From positions 1 through 5,908 of the forward strand of contig JAEORN010000280.1 of assembly GCA_016840825.1 (NCBI GenBank): DNA of 5,908 nt. Reading direction: 5' to 3'. The position numbers and the translations under genes are program-made. The DNA comes from Candidatus Thorarchaeota archaeon (GTDB lineage Archaea; Asgardarchaeota; Thorarchaeia; Thorarchaeales; Thorarchaeaceae). Positions 5,854 to 5,908 of the stretch are shown here, in pieces; the stretch's first letter is position 1; each line of letters opens with the position of its first letter. The notes beneath the pieces are model-generated. The model was not told the DNA's origin. It made no database searches and worked only from the letters and a program-made list of their open reading frames with translations.

Positions 5854-5908
5854 GTTGATGCGTATATGCTTCGGTTTACAGCTCTTCTTAGATTAAACTC
5901 GGAGATAG

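Overview
The window looks archaeal. It is a moderate-GC stretch of short monocistrons and one small same-strand cluster. Shine-Dalgarno signals are sparse, with GGTGA-type sites only at some genes, and TATA-like boxes lie about 25-30 bases before likely transcript starts. Non-ATG starts are frequent. It carries a cysteine-rich DUF2769-type protein, a family I know mainly from archaea, and a membrane-anchored exported protein rich in N-glycosylation sequons. The gene style resembles Asgard archaea of the Thorarchaeia type, but that placement is an impression from protein style and not proven.

Layout. Bases 1-506 (+) hold the C-terminal part of an acyl-CoA synthetase cut by the window edge. Facing it on the minus strand is a three-gene cluster, read right to left: a winged-helix regulator (about 3834 to 3094), a metallo-beta-lactamase-fold hydrolase (3032 to 2229) and a 4-hydroxybutyryl-CoA dehydratase / vinylacetyl-CoA isomerase family flavoprotein (about 2136 to 703). 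Diverging from the regulator across a compact promoter region is a stand-alone response-regulator receiver (+, about 4005-4406). It converges with a small DUF2769-like eight-cysteine protein (minus, 4762 to 4445). A 379-base gene-free stretch (4763-5141) contains a perfect palindrome and a T-rich tract. The last gene (minus, 5822 to 5142) is an exported or surface-anchored beta-rich protein.

How the genes may work together. The dehydratase-family enzyme, the hydrolase and the nearby acyl-CoA synthetase suggest a locus for activating and transforming a short hydroxy- or unsaturated acyl group as its CoA thioester, under control of the adjacent winged-helix protein. The dehydratase keeps the four ligands of the [4Fe-4S] cluster and several active-site residues. 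By my memory-based alignment it has lost two residues considered important in the clostridial enzyme, so its exact reaction is open. The receiver, the DUF2769 protein and the exported protein show no evident functional link to this locus. No RNA gene, CRISPR array, insertion sequence or prophage feature was seen.
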